The notes below the pieces were generated by a model. The model ran no database searches. It saw only the letters and a program-made list of their open reading frames with translations, and was not told the DNA's origin. A program made the translations under genes and the position numbers. A stretch of DNA of 6,404 nucleotides from Rhodobiaceae bacterium (GTDB lineage: Bacteria > Pseudomonadota > Alphaproteobacteria > Micropepsales > Micropepsaceae): assembly GCA_009885515.1 (NCBI GenBank), contig VFKO01000167.1:1-6404 (forward strand), given 5' to 3'. Position 1 is the stretch's first letter. Each line of letters begins with the position of its first letter. Of this stretch, positions 6,078 to 6,404 are shown piece by piece.

Positions 6078-6404
6078 AACTGTTGGTCAGCGCTATTATG
6101 AACTTATTTAGTGCTGTTTCGATAGAGCCGTCATTGACAATGGTTGTGTTCGCGGTGATCTGAGCCTGACGCGTCAGGCGGCCGGTAATGTCTGGGGGTG
6201 ACTCGCGTCCTCGCGATTTGAGTCGCGTTGACAAAATTTGGATGGGTGCAGTCACCAAGATCACTTGAACCGGGTTAAAAGTTCGCTTCGCCTTTCCAAT
6301 CAGTTCGCGCGAAACGTTGGCGACAACGTGTTTTCCGCGTTTGATATCGTCGAGGATCGAGTTTGGTATGCCGTAATGCAGTCCATGGGCGCTCCAGGTG
6401 AGCG
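6076..6404 (-). CDS. phnN: Ribose 1,5-bisphosphate phosphokinase PhnN, C-terminal part (N-terminus off the right edge)
   Basis: The last 108 residues plus stop are visible; about 75 N-terminal residues, including the P-loop, lie outside the window if the protein has the usual length of about 185. The visible part begins LTWSAHGLHYGIP, matching the W-x-AHG-L-YGIP segment of PhnN. It continues with IKRGKHVVANVSRELI (about 20-35) and VILVTAPIQILSTRLKSRGRE (about 47-67), the core strand and arginine-rich LID typical of PhnN within the guanylate-kinase-like fold, then DITGRLTR. PhnN phosphorylates ribose 1,5-bisphosphate with ATP to give PRPP, the last step of the carbon-phosphorus lyase route in phn operons. 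No other phn gene is seen here, although the upstream side is cut off. Downstream, after ten bases, is the mutase gene, very likely in one operon. A general guanylate-kinase-like enzyme is the alternative, but the AHG-L-YGIP motif argues for PhnN. Confidence 0.85.
   Translation of the reverse strand, partial: LTWSAHGLHYGIPNSILDDIKRGKHVVANVSRELIGKAKRTFNPVQVILVTAPIQILSTRLKSRGRESPPDITGRLTRQAQITANTTIVNDGSIETALNKFIIALTNS

Noticed and set aside
5022..6101. 359-codon open frame on the plus strand opposite the mutase gene
   Set aside because: It is antisense to a gene with complete family motifs, has no recognisable domain, and arises from GC-rich third positions on the opposite strand.
1..6404. A defence system, biosynthetic cluster or mobile element linking all the genes
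   Set aside because: Five of the six genes belong to known housekeeping or envelope families, they lie in opposing transcription units, and there is no integrase, transposase, tRNA or boundary repeat.

Overview
The window looks like an ordinary chromosomal stretch from a proteobacterium, most likely an alphaproteobacterium. I infer this from the roughly 500-residue phosphomannomutase/phosphoglucomutase, which has the FREYDARW opening and RASSNKP phosphate loop I associate with that class, and from the PhnN-type kinase next to it. GC looks moderate to high, with GC-rich third codon positions. No RNA gene, insertion sequence, CRISPR array or phage gene is visible.

Layout from left to right: (1) bases 1-1625, minus strand, the first 541 residues of a protein with an N-terminal sulfotransferase-like domain and a long coiled coil; its C-terminus lies off the left edge. 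(2) 1626-1986, a divergent non-coding region with two short inverted repeats and no convincing sigma-70 promoter. (3) 1987-2595, plus strand, a lipoprotein with a complete M23 metallopeptidase active site. (4) 2596-2734, a spacer with three GTTG repeats at an exact 11-bp period. (5) 2735-3730, plus strand, tRNA-dihydrouridine synthase A (dusA). (6) 3727-4569, plus strand, a TauE/SafE-type permease overlapping dusA by four bases. (7) 4566-6065, minus strand, a phosphomannomutase/phosphoglucomutase whose stop interlocks with that of the permease. (8) 6076-6404, minus strand, the C-terminal 108 residues of a PhnN-type ribose 1,5-bisphosphate phosphokinase cut by the right edge, ten bases upstream of the mutase and probably in one operon with it.

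There are at least three transcription directions. The sulfotransferase-like gene diverges from the plus-strand genes. dusA and the permease are coupled by overlap. The phnN-mutase pair runs toward them and ends on top of the permease stop. Several genes concern the envelope: the mutase would supply sugar 1-phosphates for surface polysaccharides, the M23 lipoprotein would act on peptidoglycan, and the sulfotransferase-like protein may modify a glycan or other surface polymer. They need not form one system.

I found no clear new system. The points most worth a second look are the phnN-mutase pairing, the sulfotransferase/coiled-coil fusion, the phased repeats before dusA, and the altered signature residues in DusA.
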